Assembly (NCBI GenBank): GCA_021299695.1
Contig: JAJTEK010000082.1
Coordinates: 1-33,586 of the forward strand
Length of the DNA: 33,586 bases
Reading direction: 5' to 3'
Source: Pirellula sp.
GTDB taxonomy: Bacteria > Planctomycetota > Planctomycetia > Pirellulales > Pirellulaceae
The notes beneath the pieces are model-generated. The model was given only the letters and a program-made list of their open reading frames with translations. It was not told where the DNA came from and made no database searches. Position 1 is the stretch's first letter, and every line of letters starts with the position of its first letter. Below are positions 17,059-24,886 of the stretch, piece after piece. The position numbers and the translations under genes were made by a program.

Positions 17059-17375
17059 GGCCAATCTTAGCTTTCGCTGCGGAATCAATCGCGGAAAAAC
17101 GACTAGAGTGGAGAAATCGGCTATTTGGCCTGTATCAAACCAGCTCAAGGGGGCGAAATTATAGTTTCCCGCGGAAAAACCAGCAAGTGGATTTTCTCCT
17201 GAGATTTCTACCATTTCCTCTTGAAATCCCCCCTTGTGGGGTCGATTGTTAAAAACTAACCGTTTCGCACCTCGTAGGAAAAAAACGGTCCGTACCGAAT
17301 TTGACGAATTGTCGGTATAACCAAAGACCGATAAAAAGCGGTGTTTCGAAGCTCAGTAGTCCAAAAAGCGATCCA
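17059..17375. promoter_or_regulatory. Divergent intergenic region rplM / acyl-AMP ligase
   Basis: The left half holds the rplM promoter and leader. On the plus side, leading to the acyl-AMP ligase gene, TTGTTAA-AAAC-TAACCG at 17246-17262 resembles a degenerate Rex operator (TTGTTAA, four bases, TTAACAA): the left half matches fully, the right half only in TAAC. No good plus-strand -35/-10 pair was found. Nothing else is seen. Confidence 0.35.
17158..17186 (-). promoter_or_regulatory. Sigma-70-type promoter of rplM-rpsI
   Basis: On the minus strand TTGCTG (17186-17181) and TATAAT (17163-17158) are separated by exactly 17 bases. Transcription would begin near 17150, giving a leader of about 90 bases before the rplM ATG. 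A perfect -10 box and ideal spacing suit a ribosomal protein operon. Confidence 0.8.
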
Positions 17376-18395
17376 ATGAACGCGAGCAATACATCCTACC
17401 CAACCCATCCGAGTACGTCGGCCATGAACATCGTCGCCAAGCGCCATGTCAGGGAGTTTACCAAACTCGATTTGAGTTCGGTCCATGCGCCCTACAATCC
17501 GCCGCTCTCGACGATGGTCCACATGCTTCGGTATTGGGCCAATACGTTTCCGAACAAGGTGGCGTTTTATCTGACCGACGGTGAGAGCGATGACGAAGCC
17601 AAGCTGACCTATGCGGAGTTGGACCATACGGCCCGTGCGATCGCCGTACAGATCCTTCAGAAGCATCCCATCGGTTCCCGAGTCTTGTTGCTCTATCCGC
17701 CAGGAACACTTGAGTTTATCACTGGATTTTTCGGTTGCCTTTACGCTGGCTGCATCGCCGTGCCTGCTTATCCTCCTCGCCGCAATCGCAAGGGGGCTCG
17801 GATCCAGGGCATTGCGGGAGACTGCCAAGCGGCCTGCGCGCTGACGACGCAAGAGACGGCCAATCAGATCCTGCGCGATGAGAGCATGCGCAGCGAAACC
17901 CAAAGCATGGAGATCCTCGGAACCGATTCGATCGACCGATCGATCGCCATCCAGTTCAACGAAATTCCGATCCTAGATGGCAATTTGGCTGTTTTGCAGT
18001 ACACCTCGGGTTCCACGGGGCAGCCCAAAGGGGTGATGCTCACGCACGGGAATTTGATCCGCAACTGCGAAATCATCTCGACCCTCTTTGGCGAACACCA
18101 CTCGTGCATCGGTTGTTCCTGGTTGCCAACCTACCACGACATGGGCTTGATCGGTGGAATTCTCGCTCCGATATTTTTCGGGGCGACGATGGTTTTGATG
18201 AGCCCGATGACGTTTCTGCAACGCCCGGTCCGCTGGCTTCGCGCGATTACGAAGTACAAAGGGACTACCAGTGGGGCCCCGAACTTTGCTTACCAGCTTT
18301 GTGTCGATAAGGTGACCGATGAGGAACTCGCTGGCTTGTTGGATTCCGCAATGCGTCGCACCTGCCATGCTACGGTATGGCCGAAACGACCTTGA
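17376..18395 (+). CDS. Fatty acyl-AMP ligase, N-terminal fragment (broken)
   Basis: From the ATG at 17376 this frame encodes 339 residues of the N-terminal domain of a fatty acyl-AMP ligase (FAAL). It carries the ATP-binding motif LQYTSGSTGQPKGVMLTHGN and the SWLPTYHDMGLIGG motif. Such enzymes activate fatty acids as acyl-adenylates and load them on a carrier protein. The homology stops after EELAGL (18321-18338); then the frame reads 16 unrelated residues to a stop. About 30 residues normally found here, including the FNGAEP motif, are absent, and the sequence resumes at GFR in another frame (18341). This indicates a deletion of about 90 bases (not a multiple of three). An earlier in-frame TTG at 17301 is less likely as start. 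As read, the product should be inactive. Confidence 0.8.
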   Translation: MNASNTSYPTHPSTSAMNIVAKRHVREFTKLDLSSVHAPYNPPLSTMVHMLRYWANTFPNKVAFYLTDGESDDEAKLTYAELDHTARAIAVQILQKHPIGSRVLLLYPPGTLEFITGFFGCLYAGCIAVPAYPPRRNRKGARIQGIAGDCQAACALTTQETANQILRDESMRSETQSMEILGTDSIDRSIAIQFNEIPILDGNLAVLQYTSGSTGQPKGVMLTHGNLIRNCEIISTLFGEHHSCIGCSWLPTYHDMGLIGGILAPIFFGATMVLMSPMTFLQRPVRWLRAITKYKGTTSGAPNFAYQLCVDKVTDEELAGLLDSAMRRTCHATVWPKRP

Positions 18396-20782
18396 TTGTC
18401 ACCGGAGGTCCGCACCACAGCGAACCGATCCTTAGGAGCTTTAACGCTCGGCAATTGGATGCAAGATTGGTCGTTCCGGTAGCTGCCGACGACCCGACGG
18501 CCCGCAAGCTTGTCGGGTGCGGGGTGACGACCGACAACATCACGGTCAAGATCGTCGACCCAGAGACTCGCAAGTCCCTCTCAGACAACCAGATCGGCGA
18601 GATCTGGATCGATAGTCCGAGCGTAGGGTTGGGCTATTGGGAAAAAACAGAGATTTCCCAAGAGGTATTTAACGCCACGACCAAAGATGGCGATGGACCA
18701 TTTTTGCGTACCGGGGACCTTGGCTTTCTGAGCGAAGGTCAATTGTATGTCGCCGGTCGGGTCAAGGATTTGATCATTGTGCGGGGGGTCAACCGATATC
18801 CGCAAGACATCGAGCAGACAGTCGAGGAGTGCCATGAGTCGATCCAGTCGTCGGCTGCGGCTGCCTTTGCCGACGATTCGGGGCCGCGTGAACGACTGAT
18901 CATTGCTGTCGAAGTCCAACGCTCGCTCGAGGATGACTGGAATCCGGTCATCCAATCGATCCGACGCGCAGTGACTGCCAACCACGAGATCCCGCCCGAT
19001 GCGGTCGTCCTGGTCCGTCACGGATCGCTTCCCAAGACTTCCTCGGGCAAGATCCAGCGACACGCCTGCTTGAAAGGGTTCCGCGAAGGAACACTGCGCA
19101 TCGTTCATCAATGGCTCAGTTGGGAAGAAGGACTCTTCGATGGTCCTCCGATGATCGCCGCTGCGACCGTCAGCGAACTCAAAGACGGCTTTTCCAGCGG
19201 CCTGTCGCACTCTTCTGGGATTCATCCCAAGAAGACCCGAGACCCGGATCCCGATGTGGTCGAATTGGTCAAACGAGCGGTCCGAAGCGTCGCTCAAGAG
19301 AGAGCAAAACTCCTAGACTTGGACACCAACGTCATCGTCGACTTGGGACTCGACAGCCTCGAGAGACTTCAGATCGCACACTTCCTGGAAAACTCCGTCG
19401 AAGGCCGGATTCCCGAAGACCTGCTTCAAGAGATCGAGACGGTCCGAGAAATCGCCGAAGCGATCGAAGGGACCTTCAGCAAGGATCGGATTCGCGAAGG
19501 GGTCAAGACCCTCTCGTCCGATGCGGTCGAGGAACGGACGATCGCCCCAGAGGACTATCGCTTTGACTTGATCCCCGAATACCGACGCCTCAAACAGACC
19601 ATCCAGCAGATGGAAATGACCGGGCTACCCAACCCGTACTTCTCCGTCCATCAAGGCCTAACCCGAGATACCACCTTGGTCGACGGCCAGCAACGCATCA
19701 GCTTTGCAAGCTACAATTACTTGGGAATGAGCGGTGATCCGGCCGTGACCCAAGCGGTCATCGAGGCGACCAAAAAGTACGGCACGAGCGTCTCGGCCTC
19801 GCGCCTCGTCAGCGGAGAGAAAGACATCCACCGCCAACTCGAAAAAGAGATCGCCGACTGGATCGGTGTCCAAGACTCGATCGTCATGGTCGGCGGACAC
19901 TCGACCAATGAGTCGGTCATCGGGCACCTTGTAGGCCAGCAGGACCTGATCCTCCACGATTCGCTCTCGCACAACAGCATCGTCCAGGGAGCGATCCTCT
20001 CGGGAAGCCGCAGACGACCCTTCCCCCACAACAATTACGAAGCCCTCGATGCGATCCTGCTCGAGCAGCGCAAACGCCATCGGCGCGTCCTGGTGATCGT
20101 CGAAGGGGTCTACAGCATGGACGGGGATTTTCCCGTCCTGCCAAAGTTCATCGATGTTTGCAAGAAACACCAATGCTGGTTGATGGTCGACGAAGCCCAC
20201 TCGATCGGAACGATGGGCAAGACCGGACGGGGCATCTCCGAACACTTCGGAGTCAACCCCAACGACGTCGATATCTGGATGGGAACCCTCAGCAAGTCCT
20301 TTGGATCCTGCGGCGGATACATCGCAGGCCGAGCCGAACTGATCGAGTACCTCAAGTACACCACCCCAGGCTTCGTCTTCAGCGTCGGGCTCTCCCCACC
20401 CAACACCGCCGCTGCGATCGCCTCGATCCAAGCCCTACGCAAGGATCCATCTCGAGTCACTCGACTCAAAGAAGCCGCCCGGCTATTTTTGACCGAGGCG
20501 AAAAAGCGGGGACTCAACACAGGCAACTCAAACGAAACCCCTGTGATCCCCGTGATCACCGGAAACTCGCTCCATGCCCTGCAGCTCTCACGACGCATGA
20601 TCGACTCGGGAATCAACGTCCAACCGATCCTCTATCCGGCGGTCGAAGAATCCGCAGCCCGCCTGCGATTCTTCATCAACTCGACCCACTCGAACCAACA
20701 GATCCTCTATGCGGTCGATAAGTGCGCCGAGTTCCTCAAGCAAATCGCTCCGGAATCGTTCCGAAACATGGAAGCCAACTGA
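18377..20782 (+). CDS. FAAL C-terminus / acyl carrier / alpha-oxoamine synthase
   Basis: This 801-residue frame holds three parts. Residues 1-250 are the rest of the fatty acyl-AMP ligase (MAETTLIVTGG, RTGDLGFLSEGQLYVAGR, IIVRGVNRYP, LPKTSSGKIQRH). Residues about 290-365 are an acyl carrier domain with the phosphopantetheine serine S327 in DLGLDSLERL. Residues about 385-795 are a PLP-dependent alpha-oxoamine synthase of the AONS/serine palmitoyltransferase type, with DEAHSIG (605-611) and the PLP lysine K640 in TLSKSFG. The whole would activate a fatty acid, load it on the carrier, and condense it with an amino acid to an amino-ketone. The ATG used lies inside a conserved FAAL motif and lacks a ribosome binding site, so independent translation is uncertain. 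The frame upstream (GFRNASHLPCYG) is also FAAL. Confidence 0.82.
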   Translation: MAETTLIVTGGPHHSEPILRSFNARQLDARLVVPVAADDPTARKLVGCGVTTDNITVKIVDPETRKSLSDNQIGEIWIDSPSVGLGYWEKTEISQEVFNATTKDGDGPFLRTGDLGFLSEGQLYVAGRVKDLIIVRGVNRYPQDIEQTVEECHESIQSSAAAAFADDSGPRERLIIAVEVQRSLEDDWNPVIQSIRRAVTANHEIPPDAVVLVRHGSLPKTSSGKIQRHACLKGFREGTLRIVHQWLSWEEGLFDGPPMIAAATVSELKDGFSSGLSHSSGIHPKKTRDPDPDVVELVKRAVRSVAQERAKLLDLDTNVIVDLGLDSLERLQIAHFLENSVEGRIPEDLLQEIETVREIAEAIEGTFSKDRIREGVKTLSSDAVEERTIAPEDYRFDLIPEYRRLKQTIQQMEMTGLPNPYFSVHQGLTRDTTLVDGQQRISFASYNYLGMSGDPAVTQAVIEATKKYGTSVSASRLVSGEKDIHRQLEKEIADWIGVQDSIVMVGGHSTNESVIGHLVGQQDLILHDSLSHNSIVQGAILSGSRRRPFPHNNYEALDAILLEQRKRHRRVLVIVEGVYSMDGDFPVLPKFIDVCKKHQCWLMVDEAHSIGTMGKTGRGISEHFGVNPNDVDIWMGTLSKSFGSCGGYIAGRAELIEYLKYTTPGFVFSVGLSPPNTAAAIASIQALRKDPSRVTRLKEAARLFLTEAKKRGLNTGNSNETPVIPVITGNSLHALQLSRRMIDSGINVQPILYPAVEESAARLRFFINSTHSNQQILYAVDKCAEFLKQIAPESFRNMEAN

Positions 20783-20797
20783 GCGATCGAACTTAGA

Positions 20798-21433
20798 ATG
20801 ACCAAGCCGCGTCAGCAGATCCCGAAAGCGACCGTGACTCGGCTGGCATTCTATCTCCGCGAATTGCAGCAAATGCAACGCTCTGGTTTGGCGAACATTC
20901 AAAGCAGAGCTATCGCCGAACGCCTGGGGTTAAACGACTCCCAAGTCCGACGCGATATCTCGTGCCTCGGGACCGTAGGACAGCGAGGTGTCGGATACCA
21001 AGTCGAGGATTTGATCCAGAGCATCCAATCGATCCTCGGTACCGATCGGATTTGGAAGGTCATCCTCGTCGGTGTCGGGAACCTTGGCCGAGCCCTCAGC
21101 GGTTATCGCGGATTCCAGGAGCAAGGCTTCGATCTGCTCGGAGCCTTCGACTCCGATCCCGAAAAGATCGGAAAACCCATCGGGCAATTGAAAATTCAAA
21201 ACCTCGATCAGCTTGAGACCTTTGCAAAACGCCATGCGATCGACCTTGCCATCCTAGCCGTACCGGCCGATGCAGCCCAGTCAGTTGTCTTCGCGATCGA
21301 AGCAGCAGGTATCCCCGGAATTCTCAATTTCGCGCCGATCGCCGTCCAACCCTCAGTCCAAAGCAAGACGATCATCCAGGAAGTCGACTTGGCCATCGAG
21401 CTGCAACGGTTGGCCTTCTCGGTCGTCCGCTAA
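20798..21433 (+). CDS. rex: Redox-sensing transcriptional repressor Rex
   Basis: This 211-residue protein matches Rex over its full length. The winged-helix DNA-binding domain (1-80) includes KATVTRLAFYLREL, DSQVRRDISCLG and GVGYQV; the Rossmann domain starts with GVGNLG (92-97). Rex binds NADH, and a high NADH/NAD+ ratio releases it from operators that control respiratory and fermentative genes. It starts 15 bases after the oxoamine synthase stop, so it is likely the last gene of that transcript. The cbb3 oxidase operon nearby on the other strand is a plausible target, but no clear operator was found upstream of it. No strong Shine-Dalgarno is visible. Confidence 0.93.
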   Translation: MTKPRQQIPKATVTRLAFYLRELQQMQRSGLANIQSRAIAERLGLNDSQVRRDISCLGTVGQRGVGYQVEDLIQSIQSILGTDRIWKVILVGVGNLGRALSGYRGFQEQGFDLLGAFDSDPEKIGKPIGQLKIQNLDQLETFAKRHAIDLAILAVPADAAQSVVFAIEAAGIPGILNFAPIAVQPSVQSKTIIQEVDLAIELQRLAFSVVR

Positions 21434-21543
21434 TCATCCGTGAAGAGCGGTTTCCACTCTAAGTTCCCGAAAAGGAGAGAATCCGTGCGCTCCTTAGAAA
21501 CGGGTGAAGGATCAGCACTCTTTTTAAATACAGGAAGACATGG

Positions 21544-21633
21544 AAACTCAGAGGCACCAGAGGGCACGGAGACCAATGGAATCAATCTCTCCGCCCGTCT
21601 TCGACCTCCGTGCACTCTGTGCCTCTGTGTTTC
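21544..21633. repeat. Imperfect inverted repeat of the cagaggcacagagg type
   Basis: The arms 21544-21571 and 21606-21633 are near-perfect inverted copies (CAGAGGCAC-CAGAGGGCACGG against the complement of ccgtgcactctgtgcctctg), with a 34-base centre. It lies between the 3' ends of the convergent rex and ccoP genes. The type is widely dispersed in environmental bacterial genomes (from memory). It could serve as a two-way transcription barrier. Confidence 0.6.
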
Positions 21634-21685
21634 AAAAAGTCACTGGGTTTCAAAAAAGTACAGGGAGTTTTCGAGCAAGCAGACG

Positions 21686-22366
21686 CTAGGGTTTGGTCGA
21701 CTCTGGTTTTTCCGTCGAGGCCGGTTCAAGGTCTTTCGCAGGTGCCGGTGTGCTTGCCGAAGCTTCGGGCCAGGCTGAGATTGGGCTGCCGTCTGGGCCC
21801 TTGGCGTTTGCTGGCGAGGAGCCTCGCAAGCTTGCCACGTAGGCAGTGAGCATCACGATGTCGTTTTTGTCTGGAATCCGCGTCGCCCAAGCGGGCATAG
21901 CGCCCCCGGCGACCCCCTCGTTGATCACCTTGGCGATGTCTTCGATCTTTTTGATGTGCTTGTAATTGTCATCACACAGATTTGGGCCGATCACCCCGCC
22001 CCCTTCGGGACCATGACACGATACGCAATTGAGCTTGTAGATCGACTTGCCCACATCCATCCATTCTTTTTTCCCCATGTAAGTCACCAGGGTGTTGGCG
22101 TCGGGGGTCAGTGGGCCAAGATCGAGATACTTCTTTTTTTGGTTCGCGTCGAGCGCGGCGGTAAATCGTTCGTGCACCGAACGGTTCGGAGCGCCGACAT
22201 GATAATAAAGCAGATAAAACGGACTCGCGACGACCGTCAAAATAAACAACCACTTCCACCAGCCTGGCAGCGGGTTGTCGTACTCGCGGATTCCGTCATA
22301 GGAATGGGCCATCGGGCTCGGTTGGCTCGTGGCTGATGGATTTTGGTTCGGCGGTAGGTTGGTCAT
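21686..22366 (-). CDS. ccoP: cbb3-type cytochrome c oxidase subunit III, one-haem CcoP
   Basis: This 226-residue protein starts at the ATG overlapping the ccoQ stop (ATGA). Residues 20-35 (HSYDGIREYDNPLPGWW) are the CcoP hallmark. One membrane helix (about 37-56) follows, then a single class I cytochrome c domain with C114-V-S-C117-H118 and the axial Met region GGAMPAW (M157). Classic CcoP has two haem c sites and about 300 residues; here only one CxxCH is present. The C-terminal 45 residues are a Pro/Ser/Glu-rich tail. The protein carries electrons from soluble cytochrome c to CcoO/CcoN at the outer face of the cytoplasmic membrane. In-frame codons up to 22489 lie inside ccoQ and are not used. 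Confidence 0.92.
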   Translation of the reverse strand: MTNLPPNQNPSATSQPSPMAHSYDGIREYDNPLPGWWKWLFILTVVASPFYLLYYHVGAPNRSVHERFTAALDANQKKKYLDLGPLTPDANTLVTYMGKKEWMDVGKSIYKLNCVSCHGPEGGGVIGPNLCDDNYKHIKKIEDIAKVINEGVAGGAMPAWATRIPDKNDIVMLTAYVASLRGSSPANAKGPDGSPISAWPEASASTPAPAKDLEPASTEKPESTKP

Positions 22367-22560
22367 GATGGTTTGGAGTTTGGATGGGGTTTTGGATCGA
22401 CCACCTCGTCGCTCAAAGGGATCGCACTGAATCGATCGACCGTCGAGCGTCGCAGGGTCAGGGCCCAAAGACAGATCGCGCCGAAACAAAGAGCGAAAAT
22501 CACCAAAGCGATCTCATCAAAAACCGAATAATCGAGTTTCGAGACAACATCTTTAAGCAT
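22363..22560 (-). CDS. ccoQ: cbb3-type oxidase small subunit CcoQ/FixQ
   Basis: This 65-residue protein has one transmembrane helix (about residues 15-37, IALVIFALCFGAICLWAL) followed by a charged tail, in the position between ccoO and ccoP where CcoQ (FixQ) belongs. The ATG at 22560 is four bases after the ccoNO stop, and its own stop overlaps the ccoP start. CcoQ stabilises the cbb3 complex in other bacteria. Sequence similarity is weak, as is usual for this short protein, so the call rests mainly on size, topology and place. Confidence 0.8.
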   Translation of the reverse strand: MLKDVVSKLDYSVFDEIALVIFALCFGAICLWALTLRRSTVDRFSAIPLSDEVVDPKPHPNSKPS

Positions 22561-22564
22561 GGTA

Positions 22565-24886
22565 CTACTGAATTCCCGCCACAGGCGTTGCGGTCTGCCC
22601 GGCCGGAACTGCGGGCTCCTCGGTCTTGAACAAGTCGGTGCCGACACGTTTGAGGTAGGCGATCAGAGCGATGACGGTTGAATCCTTGATCAAGTGCCCG
22701 TTGTATTCGACCGGTCCCCCGAGAGAAATGATCTCTGCGGCGACCTTCTCGGCCTGTTCCCTGGCCAACTCCTCGGACTTCGATACTTCGTAAGGGTACT
22801 CCGGATGGAGGTACTTGTTGGCTGCAACCCTTGGCTCGATCTGTCCAAAGTTCAACTTTTCCTCAAGCAGGTGTCGGTAGCTAGGCATGACCGATTCACG
22901 CGTCATGGCCGTGGGGCTCTCGAAGTGCTTCCAGTGCCAAAGACCACTTTGCTGAGTGATCCCGATGCGGGCCAGGTCCGGGCCGATTCGTCGCGAGCCC
23001 CATTGGAACGGATGGTCGTAGACCGACTCGCCCGGCTTGCTGTACTCGCCATAGAGAAGCTTCTCGGCGACCATGGGTCGGATCATCTGCGAGTGGCAGT
23101 TGTAACAACCCTCCGAGACGTAGATGTCTCGGCCTGCAATCTCCAGGGGGGTGTAAGGCTTAACGGTGTTGATCGTCGGAATGTTGCTTCGAATCAAAAA
23201 CATCGGCACGAGTTCAAAGGCACTTGCGACCACCACGGCCAGTGTCGTCATCACCGTGAACTTCACCGGAAGATGTTCCCAAGCGCGGTGCCAATTCATC
23301 CGATTGAGCCGATCGATCTTGGTCGCCAACTCCAGCACAGGGACTCCAGACAATGGACTCGAGTCCTGAACATGCTCGACATACCCTCGGCTCAAACGGG
23401 GGGTCGAATAGACCGGTACATCATAGGTTTTGGGTCTGGCCATCCAGGTGCGAATCGCGTTGTAGGCAAGCAGGACAATTCCCAGGACGTAGAGCACACC
23501 GGCAAAGACGCGCGCCCACCAAAAGGGGATCAGCACCGGTACAGTGTCCATGAACGTGTTGGCCAAATCCCCCTTGGGGGTCAACTCCCGCCACATCAAC
23601 CCTTGAGTGATCCCGGCGATGTAGATCGGAATGATGTACAAGAGGATCGCGATGGTTCCGATCCAGAAATGCCATTCGGCAAGTTTGGTGCTGTAGAGCT
23701 TGGTCTGGTACAGACGAGGCAAGAGCCAATAGATCATGCCGAAGGTCATGAATCCATTCCACCCAAGGGCTCCGGAATGGACGTGCGCGATGGTCCAATC
23801 GGTGTAGTGAGACAGTGCATTGACGCTCTTGATCGAAAGCATGGGACCTTCGAACGTCGACATCCCATAGAACGTGATCCCGACAACAAAAAACTTGAGC
23901 ACCGGATCGGCTGTGACTTTGTGCCAGGCACCTCTGAGGGTCAAAAGTCCATTGATCATTCCACCCCAGGATGGCATCCATAGCATCAGACTAAAGAGCA
24001 TCCCAAAGGTGCTAGCCCACTCGGGTAAAGCGGTGTAATGCAAGTGGTGAGGACCAGCCCAAATGTAGATGAAGACCAACGACCAAAAATGGATAATGCT
24101 CAGCTTGTAACTGAACACCGGTCGGTCTGCAGCTTTGGGCAAAAAGTAATACATCAACCCCAAAAATGGCGTGGTCAAAAAGAAGGCGACTGCATTGTGA
24201 CCATACCACCACTGCATCAAGGCGTCCTGGACCCCCGCGTAGATCGGGTAGCTTTTGCCCAAACCCACCGGGACGACCAAGTTGTTGAACACGTGCAGGA
24301 TCGTCACCGTGACAATCGTCGCTATGTAGAACCACAGCGCAACATACATGTGACGCTCGCGACGATGGATCAGCGTCATCATGAAATTCGTACCGAAGAA
24401 CAGCAGCCAGACGATCGCAATCGCAATGTCGATCGGCCACTCGAGCTCCGCATACTCTTTGCTCTGCGTGATCCCCAGCGGTAGCGTCAGGGCCGCTGCT
24501 ACGATAATTCCTTGCCATCCCCAGAAATGCAAACGACTCAGCGCATCAGACCACATCCGTGCTTTGCACAGCCGCTGCGTGCTGTAGTAGATCGCAGCGA
24601 AGATCCCGTTGCCAGCAAATGCAAAGATCGCCGCGTTGGTGTGCAACGGACGAAGCCTGGCAAAGGACAACACCGCAGCGACATCGCTGCGGAAATTGCC
24701 CGCCCACTCAGGGCTGACCAATAACACCGCGACGATCACTCCTACGCTCGTTGCGACCAACCCCCAAAAGATCGTTGCAAAGACGAACCAACGGACGATG
24801 TCGTCGTCGTAGCTGTAGCGATCGATTGGACTGCCCTGGTCCCCTAAATGGCTAGATCCGGTATCAGAAATTGCGGTTTGACTCAT
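22565..24886 (-). CDS. ccoNO: Fused cbb3 cytochrome c oxidase subunits I and II (CcoN-CcoO)
   Basis: This single 773-residue protein joins CcoN and CcoO. The N-terminal part (about 1-500) is the 12-helix haem-copper subunit with the expected histidines: PLHTNAAIFAF, WWYGHNAVAFF, GPHHLHYT and the pair in TDWTIAHVHSG. After a linker and another helix (about 535-555), the CcoO part has the haem c site C594-Y-N-C597-H598 with SQMIRP and the axial Met in ESVMPSY. The complex reduces oxygen to water at high affinity and pumps protons. The ATG at 24886 (MSQTAISD) is chosen because the upstream in-frame 72 residues look unrelated. The three genes ccoNO-ccoQ-ccoP follow with four bases or less between them. 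Confidence 0.93.
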   Translation of the reverse strand: MSQTAISDTGSSHLGDQGSPIDRYSYDDDIVRWFVFATIFWGLVATSVGVIVAVLLVSPEWAGNFRSDVAAVLSFARLRPLHTNAAIFAFAGNGIFAAIYYSTQRLCKARMWSDALSRLHFWGWQGIIVAAALTLPLGITQSKEYAELEWPIDIAIAIVWLLFFGTNFMMTLIHRRERHMYVALWFYIATIVTVTILHVFNNLVVPVGLGKSYPIYAGVQDALMQWWYGHNAVAFFLTTPFLGLMYYFLPKAADRPVFSYKLSIIHFWSLVFIYIWAGPHHLHYTALPEWASTFGMLFSLMLWMPSWGGMINGLLTLRGAWHKVTADPVLKFFVVGITFYGMSTFEGPMLSIKSVNALSHYTDWTIAHVHSGALGWNGFMTFGMIYWLLPRLYQTKLYSTKLAEWHFWIGTIAILLYIIPIYIAGITQGLMWRELTPKGDLANTFMDTVPVLIPFWWARVFAGVLYVLGIVLLAYNAIRTWMARPKTYDVPVYSTPRLSRGYVEHVQDSSPLSGVPVLELATKIDRLNRMNWHRAWEHLPVKFTVMTTLAVVVASAFELVPMFLIRSNIPTINTVKPYTPLEIAGRDIYVSEGCYNCHSQMIRPMVAEKLLYGEYSKPGESVYDHPFQWGSRRIGPDLARIGITQQSGLWHWKHFESPTAMTRESVMPSYRHLLEEKLNFGQIEPRVAANKYLHPEYPYEVSKSEELAREQAEKVAAEIISLGGPVEYNGHLIKDSTVIALIAYLKRVGTDLFKTEEPAVPAGQTATPVAGIQ

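Noticed and set aside
22694-23983. Long open frame (429 codons) on the plus strand opposite ccoNO
   Set aside because: It is the shadow of the fused oxidase gene, whose haem and copper motifs are certain; the translation is rich in Arg, His and Gln and matches nothing.
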